A stretch of 64,000 nt of DNA from Nocardia jinanensis (GTDB lineage Bacteria; Actinomycetota; Actinomycetes; Mycobacteriales; Mycobacteriaceae), in NCBI RefSeq assembly GCF_014645735.1, contig NZ_BMMH01000005.1, forward strand, positions 388,614 to 452,613, read 5' to 3'. Shown here piece by piece: positions 57,016 to 64,000 of this stretch; the first letter of the stretch is position 1, and every line of letters starts with the position of its first letter. The notes below the pieces were generated by a model. It did no database searches, had not been told where the DNA came from, and saw only the letters and a program-made list of their open reading frames with translations. Both the position numbers and the translations under genes were made by a program.

Positions 57016-59022
57016 ATGTCGCAGTCGTCTCCCTCCTCCACTCCTCCGAACTGGGGGGCCCAACCGGCCGGGAGTTTCCGGCCTTCGGCCGATTTCTCGG
57101 AGGACGAGCTCGCCGCCGCGCTCGCCGCCGCCAACCTGCCCGTACTCCTGGGATCGCTCGCACTGCTGACCGGCGAGGACCGCTGGATCGAAGCGCCCTA
57201 CCTACCGACACCGCCGCGCGATCTCGGTGACCACGACACCGGCGGCTTCGACGAGTCGCTGCAGCAGCGCATCCGGGCCGAGGCCGGCGCCGTTCTGCGT
57301 GCCTGGCGCGACGGAACCGGACTTTTCCCGAGCACGCCACCCGATCCGGAGCGGCTGGCGCGTGTGCTGTCGGTGATGCTCGCGGATTCGATCCCCGCCG
57401 AGTACGGCACCCTGCTCGGCGAGGAAATGGGAATCTATCCCCGGCACAGCGAACCCCGGGCACCCATCGATCCCGATTTCCGGGTGGTGATCATCGGGGC
57501 GGGCCTCTCCGGTCTCGCCATGGCAGTGCGGCTGGGGCAGGCCGGCATCGAATACCTCATAGTGGACAAGAACGAGGAGGTGGGCGGCACCTGGCACGAG
57601 AACGTCTACCCCGGCTGCGGTGTGGACACCCCGAGCCATCTCTATGCGCTGTCGTTCGATCCGAAGCCCGACTGGTCGAACTACTTCGCCCCGCAGGAGG
57701 AACTGGCGCACTACTGGCGCACCCTGGCCGATCGCCACGGCGTCCGCGAGCACATCCGGTTCGGCACCCGGGTCCGCACCGCCGCCTACGACGAAGCCGC
57801 CTCGCGGTGGAAGGTCACGGTGGAGCCGGCCGACGGCGCCGGCGATGCCGAGACGCTCACCGCCGATATCGTGATCAGCGCGGTCGGCCTGCTGAACCAG
57901 CCGAGCGTGCCGAACCTGCCCGGTCTCGACGACTTCCGCGGACCCGCGGTGCACACCGCGCAATGGGATCCCGAACTCGATCTGACCGGCAAGCGCGTCG
58001 CGGTGATCGGCACCGGTGCCAGTGCCATGCAGGTCGTGCCTGCCGCCGCCGAGGTCGCCGCGCAGGTCACGGTGTTTCAGCGCACCGCGCAGTGGGCCAC
58101 TCCGCACCCGAACAAGGGCCGCGAGGTAACCGACGCCTTCCGGTTCCTCTGTGCGCATGTTCCGTTCTATCTCGCCTGGTACCGAGCCCGGGTGTTCTGG
58201 CGCATGGGCGACAAGGTCTGGAGCCTGCTACAGGTCGACCCGGAGTATCCGGGCCTCGGCCGGTCGGTCAACAAGAGCAACGACCGGTTGCGCGCCGCGC
58301 TCACCGCCTATATCGAGCGCGAACTCGACGGCAGGCCGGATCTGCTCGCCAAGAGCGTGCCGGACTACCCGCCCTACGGCAAGCGGATGCTCATCGACTC
58401 CGGGTGGTTCCGCACCTTGCGCCGCGACAACGTCGAACTGGTGACCGAACCGATCGGCACCATCACCGCCGACGGTGTGCGCACCGCGGATGAAGCCCAC
58501 CACGATGCCGACATCATCGTTCTGGCAACAGGTTTCAATGCCGTCGACGTTCTCGGTTCCTTCCAGGTCCAGGGCCGGGGCGGGCATACCCTCCGGGAGG
58601 TCTGGGGGGAGGGCGACGGCCGGGCGCACCTGGGTATCACCGTTCCCGGCTTCCCGAACTTCTTCTGCCTGTACGGACCCAACACCAACACCGGGCACGG
58701 CGGCACTGTCATCGCGGGCACCGAGATGCAGGTGCAGTACATCAGCGCGGCAATCGCCGCGCTGATCGACAACGGATGGGCCGCGATGGAAGTTCGCCAG
58801 GACGTCCACGATGCCTACAACCGTGAACTGGACGAAGCGCTGGCACACACGGTCTGGGACTTCGGCGGAACCACCACCTACTACCGCAACGGCCGCGGCC
58901 GCATCGTCACCAACAGTCCGTGGCGTTATGTCGACTACTGGAAGCGGGTACACGCGCCGCGGCTGGAGGACTTCGAGATCACCCACCGCGACTCGTCTGT
59001 CGCGGCCACTCCCGCCCGATGA
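57016..59022 (+). CDS. Flavin-containing Baeyer-Villiger monooxygenase, 4-hydroxyacetophenone-monooxygenase type
   Basis: A 668-residue FAD/NADPH enzyme. The N-terminal ~145 residues are the helical extension typical of HAPMO-type enzymes. The FAD motif Ile-Ile-Gly-Ala-Gly-Leu-Ser-Gly is near 156. The Baeyer-Villiger fingerprint Phe-Arg-Gly-Pro-Ala-Val-His-Thr-Ala-Gln-Trp-Asp is near 308 (Asp in place of the usual Pro). The NADPH motif Gly-Thr-Gly-Ala-Ser-Ala-Met-Gln is near 333. It inserts oxygen next to a ketone to give an ester or lactone. ATG 57016 lies 6 nt after the -10 box, so a leaderless start is favoured over the frame opening at 56980. The acyl-CoA synthetase gene follows after 12 nt. 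Confidence 0.92.
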   Translation: MSQSSPSSTPPNWGAQPAGSFRPSADFSEDELAAALAAANLPVLLGSLALLTGEDRWIEAPYLPTPPRDLGDHDTGGFDESLQQRIRAEAGAVLRAWRDGTGLFPSTPPDPERLARVLSVMLADSIPAEYGTLLGEEMGIYPRHSEPRAPIDPDFRVVIIGAGLSGLAMAVRLGQAGIEYLIVDKNEEVGGTWHENVYPGCGVDTPSHLYALSFDPKPDWSNYFAPQEELAHYWRTLADRHGVREHIRFGTRVRTAAYDEAASRWKVTVEPADGAGDAETLTADIVISAVGLLNQPSVPNLPGLDDFRGPAVHTAQWDPELDLTGKRVAVIGTGASAMQVVPAAAEVAAQVTVFQRTAQWATPHPNKGREVTDAFRFLCAHVPFYLAWYRARVFWRMGDKVWSLLQVDPEYPGLGRSVNKSNDRLRAALTAYIERELDGRPDLLAKSVPDYPPYGKRMLIDSGWFRTLRRDNVELVTEPIGTITADGVRTADEAHHDADIIVLATGFNAVDVLGSFQVQGRGGHTLREVWGEGDGRAHLGITVPGFPNFFCLYGPNTNTGHGGTVIAGTEMQVQYISAAIAALIDNGWAAMEVRQDVHDAYNRELDEALAHTVWDFGGTTTYYRNGRGRIVTNSPWRYVDYWKRVHAPRLEDFEITHRDSSVAATPAR

Positions 59023-59034
59023 TGTGAGGAAGTC

Positions 59035-60870
59035 ATGTCCGAACTGGTAGAAATCGCCGCCCCCGGCACGGCGCCCGGGATCTCCGCCGCCACCCTGCCC
59101 CAGGCATTCCAAGCCACCGTATCCGAGCGCGGCGAGCGCACGGCACTCGTCGTCCACGGCGAGAATCGATCCCTGACCTGGCACGACTACGCCGCCGCCG
59201 TCGAGGAAGTCGCTACCGGCCTGGCCGCGCTCGGGATCCGACGCGGCGACACCGTGGCAATCATGCTGTCCAACAGCCCGGAATTCCACATCGTCGATAT
59301 GGCGGCGCTGCACCTGGGCGCCACCCCCTTCTCCATCTACCTCACCTCCGCCCCCGAACAGATCACCTACCTGTTCGACAACGCCGGCAACACCGTCCTG
59401 GTCGCCGAGGAACGCTTCCTCGACGTCATCGCCCGCACCAGCGCCCCACTGCTGAGACATGTGGTGGTCAGCGACGGTGACAGATCGGGAACCGTGGGGA
59501 ATGCCGAAGTGCTGTCGCTGACGGCATTGCGGCACCGCCGGCTCACCGGTTTCGACTTCGCCCGGACCTGGCAGGCGGTGCAACCCTCCGACCTCGCCAC
59601 GCTGATCTACACCTCCGGCACCACCGGCCCCCCGAAAGGCGTGGAGCTCACCCACGCGAACCTGATGTTCGTGATGCATTCGTGCAATATCCGCTTCCCC
59701 TTCGGCGCGGAGGGTGCGGCGATTTCCTATCTGCCGACCGCCCATGCCGCGGACCGCGTCTTTTCCCACTACCTGGCCACCGTCACCGGCTGGCCGATCA
59801 CGACCGTTCGCGATGCCGCGGCGGTATTCGCCGCGGTCGCCGAGGCCCGGCCCTCCTGGTTCCTCGGGGTGCCGAGGATCTGGGAGAAGTTGCGCGGAGC
59901 ATTGCTCACCAGATTCAGTGCCCTTCCCGAGGAGCAGCGTCTCGCGACCACCGGTGCGGTGGCCGCGGCGATCACCGCGGTACGGCTCGAGCAAGAACAC
60001 GCCGAGGTGCCCGCCGTGCTCGGCACGCAGGTGGCCGCCGACGAGGAGCGGATCTTCCAGCCACTGCGCAAGCGACTCGGGTTCGACCGGGTCGCCCTGC
60101 TCATGACCGGAGCCGCGCCCATCGCGCCGGCGGTACACGAGTTCTTCCTCGCCCTCGGTCTGCCGCTTCAGGAGGGTTTCGGTATGTCCGAGACCGGGGC
60201 GCTGGGATTCACCAACCTCACCACCGAGATCCGGATCGGCAAGGTAGGCCTGGCACAGCCCGGTACCGAGGCCGTGCTCGCCGCCGACGGGGAACTGCTG
60301 TTGCGTGGACCGCACGTCATGCGCGGGTACCGCAGAGACCCGGTACGGACCGCCGAGGCGATCGATCCGCAGGGCTGGTTGCACACCGGTGATATCGCGG
60401 TCATCGACGAGGACGGCTGGGTCGGCATCGTCGACCGTAAGAAGGAACTGATCATCAACTCTGGCGGCAAGAACATGTCGCCGGTCAATATCGAAAGCGC
60501 GCTCAAGAACGCTTCGCCGTTGATCGGCCAGGCGTGTGTGATCGGTGACCGCCGGCCGTTCAACGTCGCGCTCCTCGTGCTCGACGCCGATTCCGCGCGG
60601 ATCTTCGCCGAAGAGCACGATTCAGCCGACACCTCGCCCGCCGCCGTGGCGGTCGATGCGCACCTGCTCGCCGCGATCGATGACGCGGTGGAACAGGCGA
60701 ACTCGCAGTTGTCCCGAGTCGAGCAGATCAAGGCGTATCGCTTACTCGACATCGAGTGGCTGCCCGATTCCGAAGAGCTCACCCCGACCATGAAACTGCG
60801 ACGCCGCGGGATCGCGAGCAAGTACGCCGATCTGATCGAGGACATCTATCGCACCGCGCGTCCGGTGTGA
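59035..60870 (+). CDS. fadD: Long-chain fatty-acid/acyl-CoA synthetase (AMP-forming)
   Basis: A 611-residue ANL-family ligase with GTGAGGA before ATG 59035. The P-loop is Tyr-Thr-Ser-Gly-Thr-Thr-Gly-Pro-Pro-Lys-Gly (near 194), the adenine motif is Gly-Met-Ser-Glu-Thr-Gly (near 383), followed by Gly-Trp-Leu-His-Thr-Gly-Asp and Asp-Arg-Lys-Lys-Glu-Leu-Ile. The C-terminal Lys region is Pro-Thr-Met-Lys-Leu-Arg-Arg-Arg. The long form with an inserted helical segment (Ala-Leu-Pro-Glu-Glu-Gln-Arg) is typical of long-chain or bulky-acid synthetases. It activates the free acid released upstream for beta-oxidation. Confidence 0.94.
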   Translation: MSELVEIAAPGTAPGISAATLPQAFQATVSERGERTALVVHGENRSLTWHDYAAAVEEVATGLAALGIRRGDTVAIMLSNSPEFHIVDMAALHLGATPFSIYLTSAPEQITYLFDNAGNTVLVAEERFLDVIARTSAPLLRHVVVSDGDRSGTVGNAEVLSLTALRHRRLTGFDFARTWQAVQPSDLATLIYTSGTTGPPKGVELTHANLMFVMHSCNIRFPFGAEGAAISYLPTAHAADRVFSHYLATVTGWPITTVRDAAAVFAAVAEARPSWFLGVPRIWEKLRGALLTRFSALPEEQRLATTGAVAAAITAVRLEQEHAEVPAVLGTQVAADEERIFQPLRKRLGFDRVALLMTGAAPIAPAVHEFFLALGLPLQEGFGMSETGALGFTNLTTEIRIGKVGLAQPGTEAVLAADGELLLRGPHVMRGYRRDPVRTAEAIDPQGWLHTGDIAVIDEDGWVGIVDRKKELIINSGGKNMSPVNIESALKNASPLIGQACVIGDRRPFNVALLVLDADSARIFAEEHDSADTSPAAVAVDAHLLAAIDDAVEQANSQLSRVEQIKAYRLLDIEWLPDSEELTPTMKLRRRGIASKYADLIEDIYRTARPV

Positions 60871-60886
60871 ACGAACCCACCGGACT

Positions 60887-60926
60887 CCGGGCGGGTGAGG
60901 AATCGTTCGCCGACTCACCCGCCCGG
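60887..60926 (+). terminator. Terminator after the monooxygenase-fadD operon
   Basis: A 13-bp perfect stem (CCGGGCGGGTGAG at 60887-60899 with its complement at 60914-60926) and a 14-nt loop, starting 17 nt after the fadD stop. There is no U-tract. Confidence 0.78.
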
Positions 60927-60967
60927 CCACGATGTCGCCGCACCGTCAACGGTACGGACATGCCAAC

Positions 60968-60982
60968 CGTTCATAGTGTCCA
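60968..60982 (+). promoter_or_regulatory. Operator upstream of the tandem TetR gene
   Basis: CGTTCA-TAG-TGTCCA, a match to the cluster operator ending 21 nt before the regulator start. It suggests autoregulation. Clear -35 and -10 boxes could not be picked here. Confidence 0.6.
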
Positions 60983-61003
60983 GACATCAAGTAAGGTGGA
61001 CGT

Positions 61004-62305
61004 GTGGACATGGAATCGTTAGCACGTCAGCGGCCCCGGGCTCACGACGGCGGCGCCGCGGCCGAACTCGCCGTGTTCACGGCCACTGAAGAACTACTGC
61101 AGGAAACATCCCTGCACGATCTGACGGTGGCTCAGATCATCAAACGAGCCGGACTCTCCCGCGCCAATTTCTATCACTACTTCGCCTCCAAATTCGACGT
61201 CGTGGTAGCCATGGTCTCCCGCCTGCTCACCGACACCTACACCGCCGAAGGACCGTGGAACTCCGAACTCGGCCGTTCCCGGCAGCGTGCGCTCGACGAC
61301 AACCTCGAACGCACCATCGGGATGTGGTCCACCCACGGCCCGCTGATCTGCGCCGTGGTCGAGAACATGCACGGCCACCCGGCACTCGGTGCGGCGTGGA
61401 ACGTCATGCTGCAACGCTTCGTCTCCGCCATCGCCGAACAGATCGAACACGAGCGGGCTGCGGACCGCGCGCCGGCCGGCGCACCCGCCGAACTGGTCGC
61501 CACCGTCCTGGTCTGCGGCTACGAACGAAGCTTCTACATCGGCCAGCGCGGCCTCGAACCTCGAATCCCCGACCCGGGAGCGACTGTCGCCGCGATCACC
61601 GAGCTCACCCTCGCCGGAATCTTCGGGGCCAAACGCCGGACCAAACGCGCGCGGAAGCGCAAGAGTGGGGCCGACGGTCCGATCGCCGTCGCCGCGGTCC
61701 GGGAGCCACCTGCCCCGGCAACGGGTGGCGATGCCGAAACCAAGGCCACCATCCTGCGAGCGACCAGCGAGTTGCTCGGCGAGATGACACTGGACCAGTT
61801 GAGTGTCGCGAATATCCTGGATCGTTCGAAGCTGTCGCGAGCCACGTTCTATTTCTACTTCGGCAACAAGGACGACGCCTTCATCGAGCTGTTCCAGTCC
61901 GTCGCGGACCGAATCGTGCAAGGTTTCGTCGATCTCGCCGACGCCGACCGCGCCGACGCCGATGCCATCCGAGGAATCATCCACACCTGGCTCGAACTCG
62001 ATGCGGCCGACCTCGGGGTACTACGCAATGCCATTCACGAATGGCCGCGTCGGCCCGAATTGCGTCAGCGATACCTGGACACCGTGGCGACGATGACGAC
62101 GACCCTCGAACGCATCATCGAGAATGATCGCGCCGCCGGGCTCGCCGTAGACGGACCGCCGGCCGCGGAGTTCGCGGCGGTACTGCTGTGGACCATCGAG
62201 CGCAGTATCGCGGGTTCGCTGGCCGGGGAAGCGCATCTCCGGGACATCGACGCGGTCGCGGCTTTCCTGGGCGACCTGCTGGTTTCCGCGGTCTACGGGG
62301 TTTGA
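61004..62305 (+). CDS. Tandem (double-domain) TetR-family regulator, probable repressor of the cluster
   Basis: A 433-residue protein with two complete TetR units. The first helix-turn-helix is near residues 39-62 (Ile-Ile-Lys-Arg-Ala-Gly-Leu-Ser-Arg-Ala-Asn-Phe-Tyr-His-Tyr-Phe), the second near 267-291 (Ile-Leu-Asp-Arg-Ser-Lys-Leu-Ser-Arg-Ala-Thr-Phe-Tyr-Phe-Tyr-Phe). Each is followed by a ligand-type helical domain, with a basic linker (Lys-Arg-Arg-Thr-Lys-Arg-Ala-Arg-Lys-Arg-Lys) between. The start is GTG 61004 or, with better spacing to GGTGGA, ATG 61010. One polypeptide thus supplies both DNA-binding domains of a usual TetR dimer. It is the only regulator in the cluster, and the shared operator lies in its own promoter, so it is the likely repressor of all eight sites. 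The ligand is probably an acyl-CoA intermediate. Confidence 0.9.
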   Translation: MDMESLARQRPRAHDGGAAAELAVFTATEELLQETSLHDLTVAQIIKRAGLSRANFYHYFASKFDVVVAMVSRLLTDTYTAEGPWNSELGRSRQRALDDNLERTIGMWSTHGPLICAVVENMHGHPALGAAWNVMLQRFVSAIAEQIEHERAADRAPAGAPAELVATVLVCGYERSFYIGQRGLEPRIPDPGATVAAITELTLAGIFGAKRRTKRARKRKSGADGPIAVAAVREPPAPATGGDAETKATILRATSELLGEMTLDQLSVANILDRSKLSRATFYFYFGNKDDAFIELFQSVADRIVQGFVDLADADRADADAIRGIIHTWLELDAADLGVLRNAIHEWPRRPELRQRYLDTVATMTTTLERIIENDRAAGLAVDGPPAAEFAAVLLWTIERSIAGSLAGEAHLRDIDAVAAFLGDLLVSAVYGV

Positions 62306-62742
62306 TCAGCGGTCGTCCCCGGCAACACTCGATCGAGCCGAACCCGCCGGCTGAGGCGTGCTCTGATTCAACAGCCCGGCTGCCGGTACTCGGCAGAACA
62401 CCCTGCCCGAACCGCCCCTGAGCCCCCTCGATACCGAGACACATCCTCGTGCCCCGCCAGTCGGCCGAGGTTCGCCGGGAATTCCGGCCCATCCTCCCGC
62501 GCGCTGCGGGCAGTTTACGGCTCCCAGATCCACTGACTCGCCACCGCGGTCAGCCCGGTCCGAGCGGGCGGAGAGCACAGTGGCCCGCGAGACGACGCCC
62601 TGTCCCGGTCCCGACGGTCCGACACATCGTCCAGCGCTGCCCGACCGGTCGTTCACCTGCGATTCGAGCGCATTGTGGCTTGGCTCTCTTCTATCCAATT
62701 ATGTGATTGACACCACGTCTATACACGTTGTACGGTCAGGTT
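62306..62742. other. Intergenic region between the regulator and the APH-like kinase gene
   Basis: About 440 bp. Open frames on both strands are Arg/Gly/Pro-rich shadows without ribosome binding sites or family similarity. The last 36 bp hold the promoter and operator of the next gene. I see nothing else. Confidence 0.5.
62707..62736 (+). promoter_or_regulatory. Promoter and operator of the APH-like kinase gene
   Basis: TTGACA (62707-62712), 18 bp, TACGGT (62731-62736). The operator TATACA-CGT-TGTACG (62720-62734) overlaps the -10. The -35 flank and spacer start (ATTGACACCACGTCTA) nearly copy the monooxygenase promoter. The GTG start is 6 nt after the -10 (leaderless). Confidence 0.78.
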
Positions 62743-63813
62743 GTGAACACTTCAGAGACCCTCGCCCAGGCCGTCCTACCGCGGACGATCGAGGAATTGA
62801 CGCCGGAATGGCTCGGAGCCGCACTGAGCATCCAGCAGCCGGGAACCCTCGTGAATTCGGTGACGCAAACCGGCATCATCTGGGGCTCGGCGACCAAGGT
62901 CTTCGCCCAAGTCGAGTACGAAAAGAATCCTGCGCAGATTCCGAACCGGCTGTGCATCAAGGGCGGTTTCGACGAACGCAGCCGCGCTTTCGGGCTCGGC
63001 CCCGCCTATGAGCTCGAGGGCTGTTTCTACCGCGACCTATCCCCGGTCCTGCAAGCCGAGCACCCGGATTCGTTCTACGCCGCCGCCGAGAAAGACCAGG
63101 GTGTCGTCATCCTGGAGGACCTCAACGAGAAGAACGCCGACTTCGCCGTTCCGACCAGGCTGTGGTCGGTCGATGACGTCGCCGCGACTCTGGAGGTGAT
63201 GGCCGGCTGGCACGGCCCCCTCACCGGCAGCGCCCCGGGCCGCTTTCCGTGGCTACCGGTCGGCGCAGAGGCGGCTCGACGAGCTTTCGATGTCATGCTC
63301 AGCCCCGAGCAGTTCCACATCTTGATCAACCGCGACGAGGTTCCCGACCTCTCACCCGGACTCCGCGACGACGAGCGGATCCGCCGCGCCTTCCGCGCCC
63401 TCTGGGAGTACGACGACTCCGCCGCCCACACGATCAATCACGGTGACGCGCACTTCGGGCAGTTGTATCGCATCCCGGGCGAAGCACCGGCGTTCCTGGA
63501 CTGGCAGACTGCATGCCTGGCACCGTGGGGCCACGACGTCGCCTACTTCCTCGGCTCCGCCCTCACCGTCGCGGACCGGCGAACGCATGAGCGAGAGCTG
63601 CTCGCGCACTACACCGCCGCCCTCGCGGCCGCGGACGGCCCCACCGTGGACGCCGACGAGGCCTGGGCCGAGTACCGCAGGCACATTTTGCACGGCTTCG
63701 CGTGGATGTGCGTTCCGACCGTCATGCAACCCGCCGAGGTGGTATCGGCCATGACCGAGCGCTACGCTGCCGCGATCGACGATCTCGATCCCTTCGAGCT
63801 CCTCTTCGGCTGA
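62743..63813 (+). CDS. Aminoglycoside-phosphotransferase-like (APH/EcKinase-fold) protein
   Basis: A 356-residue kinase-fold protein. GTG 62743 lies 6 nt after the -10 box; the frame also opens at 62707, inside the promoter. The catalytic loop is Asn-His-Gly-Asp-Ala-His-Phe-Gly-Gln-Leu-Tyr (near 231), and the metal-binding Leu-Asp-Trp-Gln follows near 250, with Gly-His-Asp-Val-Ala-Tyr-Phe-Leu. A Cys-Ile-Lys-Gly strand near residue 68 is the probable ATP-Lys. Such proteins phosphorylate small-molecule hydroxyls. In actinobacterial lipid and steroid clusters similar genes accompany acyl-CoA dehydrogenases, so the substrate may be a hydroxylated lipid or CoA-linked intermediate rather than an antibiotic. 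No gene was identified in the remaining 187 bp of the window. Confidence 0.88.
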   Translation: MNTSETLAQAVLPRTIEELTPEWLGAALSIQQPGTLVNSVTQTGIIWGSATKVFAQVEYEKNPAQIPNRLCIKGGFDERSRAFGLGPAYELEGCFYRDLSPVLQAEHPDSFYAAAEKDQGVVILEDLNEKNADFAVPTRLWSVDDVAATLEVMAGWHGPLTGSAPGRFPWLPVGAEAARRAFDVMLSPEQFHILINRDEVPDLSPGLRDDERIRRAFRALWEYDDSAAHTINHGDAHFGQLYRIPGEAPAFLDWQTACLAPWGHDVAYFLGSALTVADRRTHERELLAHYTAALAAADGPTVDADEAWAEYRRHILHGFAWMCVPTVMQPAEVVSAMTERYAAAIDDLDPFELLFG

Positions 63814-64000
63814 CCGGAGTCCGGCGCGCGCACCGTCGCCCGGGATGAGGCGCTTCCACGCCCCCACCATCGTGTCGCTGGTCGACCGCGCCCCACTCCA
63901 GCCGCACTTGCCGCGCCGGCCCGAAGGTCCGCCGAACCCACCGTGAACGGTGTGCGATCACCGTCGGGGCCGGTGCATGCCGAGCGTGGGCATCCACGCC

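Noticed and set aside
62306..62698. A minus-strand frame of 130 codons between the regulator and the kinase gene
   Set aside because: Its composition is Arg/Gly/Ser low-complexity without a start signal, and it covers promoter DNA of the next gene.

Overview
The window is high-GC DNA from a mycolic-acid actinomycete, most likely Nocardia or a close relative. This rests on a complete yrbE/mce operon, ESX (type VII) style secreted proteins, leaderless start codons and a very large fatty-acyl-CoA gene cluster. The genus is inferred, not proven. There are no rRNA, tRNA or CRISPR features that I can support.

Region 1 (1-4800) is patchy. It holds the 5' end of an Ogt-like DNA-repair gene, a kinase-fold protein, and a run of broken genes: a SnoaL-like fragment, a Tn3-family transposase N-terminus, a frameshifted phage Gp37/Gp68-type (DUF5131) fragment and a truncated secreted protein. 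An intact TetR/membrane-protein pair with a perfect palindromic operator follows, then non-coding DNA with a 10-bp-period tandem repeat. This debris marks the distal flank of the toxin locus.

Region 2 (4800-34335, all minus strand) is a tightly coupled three-gene locus: a hypothetical protein, an ESX-substrate-like Pro-rich protein, and a single open frame of 8,783 codons. The giant protein starts with a CpnT/WXG100-like secretion region and a Pro/Ala-rich linker. It then strings together a SecA-like ATPase, two papain-like domains, sigma-factor and sigma region-4-like segments, about 15 XRE-type helix-turn-helix units, an RsbW-like ATPase, a PP2C phosphatase, an unidentified AT-richer module, a DUF1023 alpha/beta hydrolase, a pertussis-S1-like ADP-ribosyltransferase and LuxR- and LacI-type helix-turn-helix units. 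Many modules are separated by a recurring Ile-Gly-Ala/Ser-Arg-Pro linker. It looks like a secreted mega-polymorphic toxin and is the strongest candidate for an undescribed system.

Region 3 (34669-45673, minus) is an aldehyde dehydrogenase followed by yrbEA, yrbEB, mceA-F, an Mce-associated protein and a linked MceG/MlaF-type ATPase. Junctions are mostly 4-nt or shorter overlaps. This is a lipid importer with a fatty-aldehyde oxidising enzyme placed first.

Region 4 (45883-63813) is a catabolic cluster. It contains a PaaG-like isomerase, a hydrolase, FadB, a thiolase, a nitroreductase, a DUF2236 (latex-clearing-protein-like) oxygenase, alpha-methylacyl-CoA racemase, two acyl-CoA dehydrogenases, a Baeyer-Villiger monooxygenase, an acyl-CoA synthetase, a tandem TetR regulator and an APH-like kinase. 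Eight copies of one 15-bp operator (consensus NNNACA-NNN-TGTNNN) sit at the cluster's promoters, including the one driving the mce operon. Regions 3 and 4 therefore appear to be one regulon that imports and degrades a methyl-branched, oxygenated lipid such as an isoprenoid.
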